64,000 bases of DNA from Geosiphon pyriformis (Eukaryota > Glomeromycota > Glomeromycetes > Archaeosporales > Geosiphonaceae). Below, piece after piece: positions 11,801 to 23,745 of this stretch (position 1 is its first letter; every line of letters starts with the position of its first letter). Under the pieces are notes generated by a model, which saw only the letters and a list, made by a program, of their open reading frames with translations, made no database searches and had not been told where the DNA came from. The stretch is from contig JAAOMT010000706.1 in assembly GCA_016748015.1 (NCBI GenBank), positions 390,219 through 454,218 of the forward strand, written 5' to 3'. The translations under genes and the position numbers were made by a program.

Positions 11801-12293
11801 AGTTGGTCCCAACCTCGTTTTGATTCAATTCCAGTGAATTAATTTCCAACGTGAGATCCTGCACAGCAGTTTCCTGTTCATAGTTGGTTCCGATTTTTTT
11901 TTCCTCAAGTGGTTCATTATTCTCAGAATGATTTTGTGGGATATCATTTAGCGGGTCTCCACCAAAGTGCTCGACACCATCGGAATCTTCAGATAATAGC
12001 ACAAGTGTGGACTGTTGTTGAAGGTTCACTATCGTGCTATGCGATAACGAATCAGTGCTCAACCTTTCGCTTGGAGTAGCATACATAAATTCAGTCATTG
12101 TTGACTCTTGTTGACTCTGTGACGAATCTATTTTCGGGAAATGTTCAACAGAAACTAATTCATGTTGAAACAGCTTTGTGTGGCTTCTTGTCTTTCTATT
12201 TGGTAAAGTTTCTATAACTTGCAAAGTGCTCTTTTTAGTAATCTTTCCAGCAGTACGCTTGTTATTCTTAACCTTTGACGGTTCGAGCGGCAT
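8802..12293 (-). CDS. Unrecognised acidic, low-complexity protein (five exons, ~1,060 aa)
   Basis: Exons, in transcript order, are 12293-11790, 11725-11609, 11541-9719, 9626-9419 and 9332-8802. Every junction keeps frame with GT-AG introns, giving 1,061 codons including the stop. An alternative exon 2 donor at 11580 with a later acceptor is also in frame. The start MPLEPSKVKNNKR is basic. The middle is rich in E, K, S and R, with a tandem PKEEE/PKEGE tract and an AT-hook-like basic stretch (KGRVGRPKTR). Near the end of exon 3 an ordered block appears, with W and HW spaced like a Myb/SANT helix (GWTDNHWHKLKQVY), continuing across the intron as CFLPENVRKRVLALDII. The tail is serine/threonine-rich with many SP and TP sites. 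A nuclear or chromatin role is inferred from composition only. I do not recognise the family. Confidence 0.75.
11053..11146 (-). repeat. In-frame coding minisatellite (PKEEE/PKEGE repeat)
   Basis: About six tandem 15-bp units inside exon 3 of the preceding gene encode PKEEE or PKEGE. Units differ by a few bases. The length is probably variable between strains. Confidence 0.85.
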
Positions 12294-12769
12294 ATTGTTA
12301 TATATTTAGCTCGAAAACACTTTTTAACGCGTGGTAGAGAACGTTTTTGTTTCCAGTGTGCTGCTTCTTTCGGATAATGCAACTACAGGGAGGTTTCGAA
12401 AGCAAACAGCCACCCGGTATGATATTCGAGAAGACACGGTTCGAAAAGGGGAATTGTTTCCTAATAAGTAAAGATGGTCTCCAAATATGGTAATACAAAA
12501 CGTCCAAGAAAAGCCTCGTGTACAAAAACAAACATTACAGCAATGTTAATTTCAAGATGTACTGTTTTAATATCTGACATTACTGATCCCGATCGACACT
12601 TTTAAATGATCGCAGAATAGTTGATCCCTGATGCTTTTTTCGTAGATTTTTTTTGGTTTCACCGGGCAAAAAAAAAAATTTTTTATAAATTTTGAAAAAT
12701 ATAAAATAATTACGTTGTCTTTAAAATAACTCAACAGAATAAATATTCGGAGTTTAAAGGTCATAAAAT

Positions 12770-12832
12770 CATGATGATGATAATAATAATGATGATAATG
12801 ATGATAATGATGATATAATAATAATAATAATA

Positions 12833-12867
<35 letters not shown>
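12770..12867. repeat. (GAT/AAT)n trinucleotide microsatellite
   Basis: About 98 bases of alternating GAT and AAT units, ending in a pure (GAT)n run of about a dozen units. The long histidine, tyrosine and isoleucine runs seen when it is translated on the minus strand are a by-product of the repeat. Confidence 0.95.
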
Positions 12868-13929
12868 CTCTATTAAAATCAACAGTCATAAAAGAACAAT
12901 AGATTAGATATTGATAAATTAATATTATTAGCGATTTAATATTAATGATCAAAAACAATATAATAGTTTGAAGAGTTATATTATTTTTGAATGATTAATT
13001 AATAGTAAAATAAAAATTAGTATATATAAAAATTTATTTTTAATAGAAATTGATTTATTTATTATGTAATTATTATTGAAAATTCCCGAAAATAAAAATT
13101 CTTTGATAGTTAGATTTCTTACATAATTTAATTTTTGAATTTATATTTTTGTTGAATAAATATATTTTTTGCAAACTATTTTCGCATAACACAATTGTTA
13201 CACGCCTTATATATATATATATATATATATAATAAATAAATAAATAAATTTTAAAATCTGTTATAATTTTTTGTTAATTATATTAAAAAATAAGTTTAAA
13301 AAATTTAAAAAGATTGTTATTATTAAGTTAAAAATAGTTATTGTTTATATATATATTAAATTATGTTTATAATTGTTTTTATTGTATTTAGATTAGATAA
13401 TAAAAATTTTTTATTTTGTTATAGGAATTTTAAAAAAATCAAATTAAAATTTGTTAACTTATAACAATATATTCATATTTATTTTAAAAACTTTAAATTT
13501 ATTATTTTTATTTTTAAGCCATTTGTTATATTTAAAATTAGTATAAACTGTTTTTTAAATTTAATTTTATATATGTTTAAGCTATTGTTTATTATATTTA
13601 ATAAAAACTTTAAATTTTAAATACAAAAATTAATTTATTTAGTTAAATTATATTTAGTGTCTTTTTCGTGAGTAAATGAGTAATTTTTGGGGCGGGATGG
13701 TTCCGGAGAGTTAAGGTTTCCAAATCCATAATATCAATTTATCATCGAAAACGATGCTTGGGATGCTGTGAAATCAAGGCTCCGATTAATCATGGATATT
13801 TAGTTGAATATGCATGCATAAAGTATATCTCAATTTTTTCGCTCAAATTTTCGTGATCATACAGGAGATACATTGTTTTCACATATAATTCCTGGTTATC
13901 TGTTATAACTGAATTTTGAAGTTTTTCAA

Positions 13930-13963
13930 ATTCATCATTCATCCTTCATCATCATTCATCATC

Positions 13964-14008
<45 letters not shown>

Positions 14009-14017
14009 CATCATTGA
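13930..14017. repeat. ATTCATC minisatellite
   Basis: About a dozen tandem ATTCATC-type heptamers with a few longer variants, upstream of the TMEM234-like gene. Confidence 0.9.
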
Positions 14018-14393
14018 AACCAAGAAAAAAACGATTTTGAAAATGTATTATAATTACGATTATGATATGATTATTAGTATGTATAAAATTATGAAATTTA
14101 AAATTCGGCATTTGTAGTTTATTTTAATTGAGCGAAAATGTGTCAGATGGGACAAAAATATGTATTCATTTGAATAGTTTTATTCAATTTCAATAGCTAA
14201 ATATTCTAAATTATTTGATTTTTTTTTTTCGATTCCCTTCTTTCAAAAATTCACGAAATACGGAATTTAAAATAAAAAAGAAAATACTATCGGATTTATT
14301 CTAGGTAATAATATAAATCATATAAATATTTACCTTTCTTTTGATTCAATTTTGACTTAAATGACTTACTTGTTTTTTCTATAAAATTTATAG

Positions 14394-15136
14394 TGGCATT
14401 ATGCTGGGGTTTCACAAACCCATTCATTAAACGTGGTAGTGCTGGATTAGAACGTATTCATCGAGATACGTGGTTCAAGCAAACACTTGCCGAAGTCTGG
14501 TTTTTGTTTACGCGGTGGCAGGTATATTTTATTATTATTATAAGCATCAAATTATAGAAGGTTTACTTTCAATTAAAGAAGATTATCTCCATATTTTTTT
14601 TAAGGATGATGGTGATTATGTAATAGAATTTCTGAATTTTTTGTACATTTTAATTTTAAACATATCATAGTATATTATTCCGTTACTTTTAAACTTGAGT
14701 GGATCAACAGTTTACTATATTACCTTGGGGCAAGCTGGTGAGCATATAATTCTAATATTATCTTTTTACTTTCGAATCGATAAAACTACCATATTTAAAT
14801 AATGAATGAGAATTTATAAATTTATCAATAAAAATTATTCTCATTAATTATTTCTTTTTAGATCTCTCACTCGCCGTACCAATTACGAATTCACTCACTT
14901 TTATATTTACCACTTTTGCGGCATGGATTTTAGGCGAGAAAGTTGGAACAAAAGGTCAAATTTTAAAATGATTATTTATTAATCTAAATTTGATTTCCTG
15001 ATCTTTTGATTTTTTTAAAACATAAGGTATTTGGATTGGAATGTTCATGGTTGTGGTTGGTGTAGGATTATGTGTTCAAAGTAAAATTGGTGCTTCTGTT
15101 GAAATTAAAGATCCTTTATTTACCAAAGAATATTAG
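14394..15136 (+). CDS. TMEM234-like four-helix membrane protein (EamA/DMT fold), 5' end unresolved
   Basis: Four exons join in frame: 14394-14521, 14671-14737, 14862-14954 and 15027-15136. They begin (V)ALCWGFTNPFIKRGSAGLERI and pass through a second helix (IIPLLLNLSGSTVYYITLG). The third exon starts DLSLAVPITNSLTFIFT and contains LGEKVGTKG; the last has a hydrophobic helix (WIGMFMVVVGVGLCV). The WG-TNPF-GS-G-ER start, the SG-YY-TL block and the D-LAVPI-NSL block are hallmarks of TMEM234, a small member of the drug/metabolite-transporter superfamily. The substrate is not known for the family. The reading frame needs one base from an upstream exon. A stretch ending TTTATTCTAG before GTAATA at 14305 fits as exon end, but I found no ATG for it, so the start is missing from this model. 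Confidence 0.8.
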
Positions 15137-15385
15137 TAATGGTTAATTATATGATACAATAAACTATATTGCTGTAAATTTTTTAAAGGATTAACCTAAA
15201 TCTTAAGATAATAAAGTTTAAGAAAATCAGAATCACTAAAATCTGATTGGTGCAATATTTTAAGACTAATCATCAGTTCCTGCCATTGTAGCCATCAATA
15301 TTAAAAAAAAAGAAAAAGAAAAGGGTAATAGCTTCAAACGGGTAAAAAAAAACTAACTGATTCGATCCAAAAACCATTATCCGAA

Positions 15386-18300
15386 ATGTCTTTAGAATCG
15401 ATTTGCGATGAATTCATTGAATCCCACCCACATTCTCTTGTATATTTGCATAATCGATTGCTATTTCTCTCTAGTTATTTGTTTAAAGATGAACGCATAT
15501 CATGGCTTGTGTTTTTAAAAGATCTATGGATGCGACAAGCTTCATCGACCCCCGGTAAATATTTTCCTCCTTTTGATCGTTTTGATTCGTCTTTTTTGAT
15601 ACATTATCTATACCCTTTTTTCTCGAAAAATCATATCCTAATGAAACCAAATTTGAACAGAAAATTTTCGTATCGCTATTATAAAAAGTACCGCAAATTA
15701 TATCAAAGGTCAATTAAGTCCAAAACCTCATTCAGTCATCGATGATGTCCCATTCAGATTGATTCAAAATGATCTCGATTTTTATGTTACTCGCATGATT
15801 TCTGTGCCTTATTGTCATTTATCAAATGAACCAGAAAATGGAAAATCAATGAAAGAGACAAATGAAATTGAGGAGACATTCGATGTTACCGGAAGGTATT
15901 TTAAATTTTTAAAATGGTCTCATAATTTAATTTTCAAAACTTCTAACAACCAATGTAATCATCAATATCAGTCTCTTTCAAGATTTACTACCAAAGAGGC
16001 AACCAAAATTGACAGATCCAGAAATCTTAATAAATCTGTTATCACTTTTCAACTATCTTGGATTTCAGGCTTGGGAGGAAATTCGATGGAACTCATCTTT
16101 TCCTTTAATCATCATCAGCCTTGCTTCAAAATTAATATCTTCTGGTATATTCTGATTAATAATTCAATCAAAGTTTTATTTAAATAAATTTAATACTTTA
16201 ATTTTTTCTTTCTTTCTTTCTTCGAAAGAATTTTGGGAAAAAATTAAAGACGATCCTAACACAAGACATATCTGTAGATATAAACTTGAAAATCAAAATC
16301 AATCAATCCCATCGGTATTTCCTCGATTTTTTTCCTGCTTTTTTACTTTGCACCTGCTGACATAGTCAATTTTTATTTGATCAAAGTCCGATTATACTGC
16401 TGAAAAAAAAAAGATTTGCCACCAGTAAGAATTTTACATGAACTTTTTTATTGATTCCAAAAATTTCATGTAAACCTACCGTTTTAGATTAAGAGATCTC
16501 AAAAGATACCTGGCTGAAAATGCTCAATCAGAGAGTGATCCTAATGAAGAGCCCCTCACATTCCATGAAACCACATTCATGAAGATATTTTGGAAGATCT
16601 ATCGTCAAATTAATGTTAACCAGTCCTTTGGACATTATTTACAAAATTCATTGGATGAACCAAATTGGAAAAACACTCGAAAAGGACACGATCAGTGTCT
16701 CAAAAGTTTGTTTCGGATGATTATTCTTCGATCACCAGGATACCAGTCATTTTTGAAGCTGATGATACAATTCATAGATCTAATAGCTGGGTAAATATTT
16801 TATTGTTTAAATCTCTGAAATATTCGACAAAATATGCGCTAAATTTATCCCCTTATTAGAAGGGATGAATTCAAGATTGATTATTTCACAGAATTGATTG
16901 TACATCAGGGATTGCAGCTTGAACTTTACAAAAGTATTAAAAGACTTGTCACAATATTTCTTTCAAAAGATAGGTTGATTAAATCGGAAGTGGTTTCTGT
17001 AAGCCAAAAAATTTTATTCTCTCCTATGATACGCTTTTTTTCCTGACCTAGAAATTCAACACCGAGTCTAAATAGGACTCGGTCAATTTGTTCTTCAAAG
17101 TTTTGCCTTGTCTCACACGAAGTGAACGCCTTCATTTACGGAATCAGATTTTCAATGATAGGTAATGAGGTTCTATGTTTAAATGTATAATTGAAATTGG
17201 ATAAAAGGATCTTAACATCTAACCTGGAAATTAATAGATCATTTGAATTGGAAATCACCACGCCTATTTTCAACACTTGGGAAATTTGGCCGTTTGATTT
17301 CGACAAGCGTATCATCAGTGTTTGTAATAAAATATTATCTCCCACTCTCACACTCGATCGAAGTTTTGAAGATAAGGGTGGTCATGACTACGATGAAAGA
17401 TTTCTTCATAAAAAAGCTACCAATACACAATTAGACGTTGTTGATTCATTAATCGAGGTAATCTTTAGATACAATGTTTAAAGATTCAATGAATTTCAGA
17501 TGAAGCTTTATATTAGTAATATTAATTTTTTACATTTTATTAATTCTTTTATAATTAAACCGTAAAAATAAACTTTGCTTAGCTTTCATTCATTTCGCCA
17601 TACCACGTTTTGGAAGAGCTTATAAAACAAACAATATTAAATAAAGGCCAAGGACCTCTCATCCTTGATATTCTATGCCAACTAGGAAATCTATGTTGGC
17701 TACAGCCAAAATCAGGTTCATCTAGATTGTTAATAATTGTATTGGAAGATATTCTTGAGAAAATTGACGACGGTTTGATTCAGCTGACCGAGCAAGAAGC
17801 AAAGAACTGGGTGGAGTTTGTTACGCACGGAATGCTGGTATCTTCGAAATGAATTTGATAAAGAATATCACGACTTGTTTCAACCCTAGAATATTTTAAT
17901 TGTTATTGAAATCACTTTTCTACAAGGGGGACTCGGGGAAAATCAATATAAATATAGAAGATCTTGAGATCGATGATTTGTCTGGAAAAATTCTTGATTT
18001 TCGAGAATACGTAAATCAATGTTTGATTCCTTTCCTGGAAAGATATCAAAAATCTGGCAACACCCATACAACTTTTTCTCTGTCAATCGCTACGCTTCAA
18101 AATTTACTTCAATCATTTCTTTCCAAGCCAAGCGTTCCCGAGGCATTTTGGCTTCTCTTGGTCAAACCTTATCAGCTATTGCATTTCTTGGGATTATGTT
18201 TGGATCAACGGCAATCCGGGGCTCTGTCAAGTATGAAGCAAATTGACGATATTTATGTGCTAATGAAAGATATTATAGAAATATTGGGGCAATTGATGAA

Positions 18301-19776
18301 GGAGATTTCTTTGGATTCCATGGAATATTGTAAGTTTCCCATGGCTCAATTTCTTGATTAAAGATAATTAGAAATTACTAATCTTTCATAAATTTTCAGC
18401 TATTCTTCAACGAAATGCTGACAATGCTCACCGTCTTTATAAAGATTCCAAAGATTTGGGTGATTACATATGTTAAGCCATTGCAACCGATCTGAGTCAG
18501 TAGTATTACAATTTTGCTAAATTTTCATAAACTTTTAATCCAGATTGGATGACTCAACTTCTCTTGAGACCCTTTTTCGAAATGTGTTGTGCCGTGTTTG
18601 GTTTTGAGCTTGATCAATTAGCGCTTCCTGCAGCCCTCATTTCTTTCTGCGAAATATCGACCGATTATTTGTCAATTGATGAAGAAAAGATGGAAGGAAA
18701 TCAAGCGATTATTGTACAGCAAATGAAAAAAATGATGCTATTTCTTGACGGCTGTCGTGTGTCTGATGATTGGTTGAACTATTTCTGTTCGGCATGTATT
18801 CCTCTGTGAATCAAAATCAAAATCAAAATACCATTATCATAATTTGTGATCCATGATACAATTAGGCACTTAACAAGGCGAAGAATATAACTCGTAGTAA
18901 TTTACGGGATCTTTTCATGAAGATTGGTCCATTTGCTTTTTGTGCTACTCTATCATCGAGTATAGGGGAGGAAGCTCGACGGCTATTGAATAACTTCTTA
19001 AAGAAATTATTTTCTTATGGAATGTTATCCACAACTGAACTATTGATGATTTTTAACGAGAATCAATCAGAGTTGAATTTCCTCGTGATCGAATCACTTG
19101 ATATGTCAGGTGAGTATTGAGTAAAAATATATTGATCTCGGGAAAAATTTTTGTTCTCCCTATTTATTTTTAAAATATTTTTTGTTGAAAGAGCGCATAC
19201 AGCTAGCTTCCTTAAGATTCTCTACAATCAAAATTTTATCTTGTTTGAGAAAGCTCAGTTATTTAAAAGAATCTGCCTCAAACTCCCCATTGCAAGAACA
19301 GGGTATCAATGATATTTGGATTGTGCAAAACATTGGAAAAAACATCAAGGTAGACCTAGCTTTTTATCTCATTTTTTATCTTAGAATTGAAAAATTCTAC
19401 TTATTCTAAAAATCATGATTGTCGACAGATTCTTGTTCCTTCATCTGCCAGTTTAAACTATCTCGTATTGGCTTTCGTTTCTATCGTCACTGGACTAGAG
19501 ATGCTTGATGACGCATTACCTAATTCCAGGGAGATCCTATACATTTGTTTATTAAGCATTGTAGAAATATTGGGCGAACGAATGCAACAGAAAAGACGTC
19601 AAAAATCAGGTGAAAAGGACATTAAAGAGAGTCCAGATAATATTTGTCATCAACAATGGAGAGACAATTTATTATTTGACGCAGTTGGGCGAATTAAGGA
19701 AGAAGGAGGACGAAGCGCCGTTATTGGAGGTTTGAAGTTACCACGTAGTTTGTTTCCAAAACAGAATCATAGATGA
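15386..19776 (+). CDS. Unrecognised ~1,070-aa helical protein, at least 16 exons
   Basis: The start is MSLESICDEFIESHPHSL. Supported exons: 15386-15554, 15661-15895, 15972-16144, 16229-16314, 16387-16424, 16488-16790, 16860-16998, 17076-17161, 17208-17457, 17583-17837, 17927-18329, 18400-18471, 18544-18805, 18866-19109, 19192-19349, 19429-19776. Phases agree at all but two junctions. The 38-bp exon is weakly linked to the one before it. The 18805/18866 junction is out of phase, so a splice site there is wrong or the copy has a frameshift. The protein is rich in leucine with evenly spaced amphipathic helices, as in HEAT/ARM-type scaffolds, and has no signal peptide or clear catalytic motif. 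A motif in exon 6 (FWKIYRQINVNQSF) faintly recalls MMS22L-type repair scaffolds; this is a guess to be tested, not an assignment. Confidence 0.72.
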
Positions 19777-21463
19777 TATGAAAATCCTGATTTGAGTAGA
19801 ATCTTTAGAATCGAAGCCACCACTCGAATTTACTGGTACACAAAACAAGAAATTGGTAATTTCGCCATTGCTAACTAACCAATAATTCCCAACTTATGAT
19901 CATCAGCATAAAGATAAAAATAAGGCTTGAACTCGCATAATTCACAGAAAGATAATAAGGTCAAGCTTGAAATTTCAAAGTTATTTTTATAAAAATTTGT
20001 GACTAAATGTCGATGATGAGAGGTGCGATTTGTGAAAACGGGTGAGCCAAATAAATCCGCATGCTGATTACAATTTCAATTTGCAGCTTGGAATCCCGAA
20101 TAGTTTGTCCCACAATTATTGTTCAACATGCAAAACAGTTATTTTTATCTTATGAAGTCTATATATATATATATATGCATATTATTGATTGTTTTGGGAT
20201 TTGACCGAAACTTACGGAATAATTGATGTCCAGCTTGTTTTATTAATATGCCGAGATTCAACATTGAGCTCAAATGAATTGCTGTTTAATGTGAATCTCC
20301 TCAATTATTGTTTTTGAGTGGTTGAAGGGGGAAATATCAAGTTAAAAATTATCATATGTTTTTGATTCTGACAGTAAAAATAATTACTGTCCGAAGTTGT
20401 ATGTAATATCTTTCTGGTTACTATATTTGTTGTACAATTATTCGACACACAATGCAGTCCGGGTATCCTGAAACCCGTTAATTGAAACATTCACTTACTG
20501 TAGTATAAAAACGTATTGTAAATCCAATCCATACAATAGAATAAATATGAACGCGAGGTTGAAATTTCGTTTTATTTTTTTTTGTCTTTTTTCACCTAAT
20601 TTTCCCTTCATTCGCGGTTGGATGACAGGAGCATCCTTAATATACAAATTTTAAATTGTATATTCCCATATTCCTAATTTTTTATTCTCCTTACACAAAT
20701 ACACGCGTCACATACATACTCACTTAATTTTTCGTTATCAAACAATTCATTTGTCCTATTTTCTCTTCATTCCTTCTCGCTCTCACTCTCTTCACTTTCT
20801 TTTAAATTTTCTGGAGTGTGTATCGCACGCTCTTTTCACAAAATAAAACTTCACTGTAAAACATCCCTGACAAAGTTTACATCTTCCCTTTTTTTCCTTT
20901 TTCCTTTTTCCACGTGTTATACTTTATATTTTTTCTAGTCGTCTTTTGAATCTTTCCCAAACTACACCACGAACCACAATATTTCCTCCAAAAAAAACCC
21001 CCCTTCTACCCTAACACTTTTTACGAACTATTTTGCTTCTCTCTAATCCTCCACTTTAACTTGTGTACCCCTGACATACTTCTCATTTAACCTCATGCCC
21101 TGACTCTTTCGAGTGTAGAGTGTTAATATTAAAATAAAGATATCCCAACCTCTATTTTGTATATTTTACCTTGTAAATTCGGTCCTCACTAAGGGTAAGT
21201 TTTATATTTTTCTATTTGAATGCGGCTTTTTGGTCATATGAAAAATGCTAAGCAACTTTTTTTTTGATTTAATTGCACACATATTTCACCTTTAATCATC
21301 ACTCCTTTACAACTTTTCCATCAACCCCTTTCTCAAACTCTCATCTTTACCTCTCAGACACTTCAAATAGATTTTTAATTTAGCATAGAAGACATAAGCG
21401 TGGCATAACGTTATTTATTTATTTATTAAACATTCAAAATTACATAAATTCTACTCAAAAAGT
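19777..21463. promoter_or_regulatory. Promoter and probable 5' UTR of the SH3 membrane protein gene
   Basis: No ORF of note. A TATAAAAA box sits at about 20504 and is followed by a long pyrimidine-rich, C-containing stretch (20560-21180) unlike the A/T-only spacers. A strong donor (GGTAAGTT) occurs at 21194 with possible acceptors before the ATG at 21464, for example the TTTAG ending near 21383. A long 5' UTR with one intron is likely. A short (TA)n run is at 20160-20177. The left part holds the 3' flank of the preceding gene. Confidence 0.45.
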
Positions 21464-22547
21464 ATGCGGACTACACCGATTTTTGCACTTTTATTCGCGT
21501 CCATCTCTCTCCTGCACACCTCCATTCATCACAAGGTTAATGCAGCACCAATAGTAGAATCATGGAAAGATCTGCTTAAGACTGGTTGGGATGAATTATC
21601 GCCAAGTTTTACCCCATCAAAAATAAGATCAAGAAAATTCAAAAGACATTTGTCATCATATTCTTTGTCAAAAAGATCATTAGATATGACACGGCGTTCC
21701 TTGCTCCAAGTAAGAGCACCACCGGGGCGAACCGCCGATAATCAAAATAATGATGGTAAAGATGGTAAAGATGGTAAAGATTCTGATGCCAATTCGAACA
21801 AGAATAATGCGGCTCAACAGCATCAACCTGGCAAGGGTCAAGTTGCTGATTCTCAATCAGCAAATCAACAGATTAATAAGAATCCAAGTAAATTCAATGA
21901 ATAAATTTATGAAAATTCGAGAAATTTAAACTTAAAACTTAACCTTTTTTCTTATTGATTTAGCTGACATCAAACCTCTTAATGCCGCTGCCCCAACTTC
22001 ATCAGTTGTTAATAATTCGGCGCCGATAGCATCAAACGTATCATCCACTGGTGGAAAAGATTTAAGTTCGGGGTCTGGGCAAGCTGTACCAACTGGCAGT
22101 ATTTCAAATGGTGCTATTGCTGGATTGTGCGTAGTCGGTGGTTGTGTTATCCTTGCTGGCGGTTTTTTCGCACTTATTCGTAAAAAGAAACATCAAGAGC
22201 GCACCAGCGAGATTGTCGCGAAATCTGCATCCGCCTTTGAAGCACAAAGTTCCAATTATGAGAAAATGGAGGAAGAGGTATTGCAACCAATTGGTAGATA
22301 CACCGTCGTAGAAACGTACACCCCAACTTTGGCTGACGAATTGGAGATACAACCGGGTGATAAGGTCACTGTATTTTTGGAATATGATGATGGTTGGGTG
22401 CAAGGGCTCAATGAAACCCGAAAAGGAGCCAAGGGTGTATTTCCAAGGCATTGTATCGACATGAACATTATTGGCCCCGCCCTAAAATCGGGTAAAAGAT
22501 CTAGTTCGATAAACGTTGGGTATCACAATATCAATTTAAATAATTAA
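21464..22547 (+). CDS. Single-pass membrane protein with cytoplasmic SH3 domain
   Basis: Exons 21464-21887 and 21964-22547 join in frame (GTAAAT donor, TTTAG acceptor) to give 335 aa. Residues 1 to about 27 form a signal peptide (hydrophobic FALLFASISLL, then VNAAP). The outer part is basic, then Q/N/S-rich with a short GKD repeat. One transmembrane helix lies at about 191-213 (AIAGLCVVGGCVILAGGFF), followed by RKKK as the stop-transfer signal. An SH3 domain spans about 253-310, with the ligand-groove signatures YTPTLADELEIQPGD, DDGWVQG and GVFPRHCI. The layout, a secreted-side low-complexity stalk with an inner SH3 domain, is common in fungal cell-surface signalling and polarity proteins. 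Partners are unknown. The 3' part of this gene recurs at 23746-24773, probably by assembly error. Confidence 0.9.
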
Positions 22548-23400
22548 TAAGTTTTAAAATATTCCTAATCAACCAATATTTTCCTGTTTTTCAAATTGAC
22601 TTGAGATTTACAGGCAATTACTGGTTGATTAGCTGTTCATTAATTTTCTAATTTTTCCAAATAATCAACTCCTTTTCATTCGTGCACGATTATTAATCAT
22701 TACAAAATTTGGATTTCTAACTTTTTAATTATCGTTGTATTCAAAATCAATTTTTCTCATAGTTGACAATTAATATGAAACAACGCCTTATTTTAGTGAT
22801 TAAATATAGGACGAATGAGTTCACATAAAAATCATCATGACATATTCTTTAGAATACGCATTCATTTGCGTCCTTTGTATTTGAACTCGAATTTCCAAAT
22901 TTTCTGCAGAATGGCACTTTTCATTTGATATTTGCTAAATTGTCATCTAATTTCTAAATAATCAATGATGATCGTGCAAGTTAAGTCATTAAGTACATAA
23001 TTTTGTACAAGGATTCACTATGCGACAAAATATATTTGATTAAAAACATCTTTCATATCTGGAAAGGGGCGAGTTTTTTCATGAGAACGAGCAATGAGAA
23101 GTTGATACCCTTTTAAAATTTGATCTTGCAAGTTCACTTTTGGTCCCTCATTTTATGCTGAGAATCTGTGTGATTTAAATTAAAGAAGTGGAGGTATCAA
23201 ATTTTCTATATATGTTGATGTGGTGAACTGTGAATTTTTAATCTATACAAAAATAAAGAATTTAATACCAAATGCCATTTAGTATATATAAAGAAATCAA
23301 AGGCATAGTCCAAACAGATATCCTTTTAAAATTCCATCGTCAAAGGGGCAAGACGAATCTGTAAGATATATTATTTCCGCATTCATATCATTGCACCTGG
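22548..23400. other. Spacer between SH3 gene and (duplicated) NUS1 3' end
   Basis: Non-coding on both strands as far as I can see; 3' UTRs of two convergent genes. The same sequence recurs at 24774-25626. Confidence 0.6.
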
Positions 23401-23676
23401 TTATCGGCCGAATCGTTGATTAGATTTTGAGAATTTGTACAAGCCACGTAAAAATACGTTATAATCGAATCTAGTATTTCTTGGTATGTGGCTATGATAT
23501 TATCGTCCAGTGAAACAAAAAATAAATAAGACTTAAGGTAATTTCAAATAAATCAGAACAAGATATAAATAAGACTTACAAAATTTCAGTGTATTTAATA
23601 TGCCATGGGGGGAAACCTTGGAGATCAATATCGGGGGAAAACGTAATTAACAGTTGAGGCTCGGAAAATTGGGGGG
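23401..23676 (-). pseudogene. Truncated copy of the last two NUS1 exons
   Basis: Exons 23676-23580 and 23491-23401 match the last two exons of the NUS1 gene at 25902-25806 and 25717-25627, with a constant offset of 2,226 bases. The copy is cut off at the 20-N gap. It is best explained as an unmerged contig overlap rather than a real gene fragment. Confidence 0.85.
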
Positions 23677-23725
23677 CTGGGTTAAGAAAGCAAGGTGGAT
23701 TAAAAGCCATTTAGCTTTGATTCCT

Positions 23726-23745
23726 NNNNNNNNNNNNNNNNNNNN
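23726..23745. other. Assembly gap (20 N)
   Basis: A run of exactly 20 N joins two contigs. The sequence ending at 23725 recurs as the sequence ending at 25951, and the sequence starting at 23746 is the same as that starting at 21520. Confidence 0.99.

Larger units (their letters stand above)
12294..14269. other. Intergenic region with microsatellites
   Basis: The promoter side of the minus-strand gene lies at 12294-12600. From about 12,900 to 13,660 the sequence is almost pure A/T, with a (TA)n run at 13208-13231. It becomes mixed again at 13,660-14,200. I see no supported gene. The first exon of the TMEM234-like gene may lie in the right part. Confidence 0.55.

Noticed and set aside
12761-12958. 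Minus-strand ORF with long His, Tyr and Ile runs
   Set aside because: It is the translation of the GAT/AAT microsatellite, not a protein.
13930-14017. CRISPR-like array
   Set aside because: Units are contiguous 7-mers with no spacers, and the sequence is eukaryotic.
15483-15713. Minus-strand ORF over the start of the 16-exon gene
   Set aside because: The plus-strand exons join in frame here and explain the sequence better.
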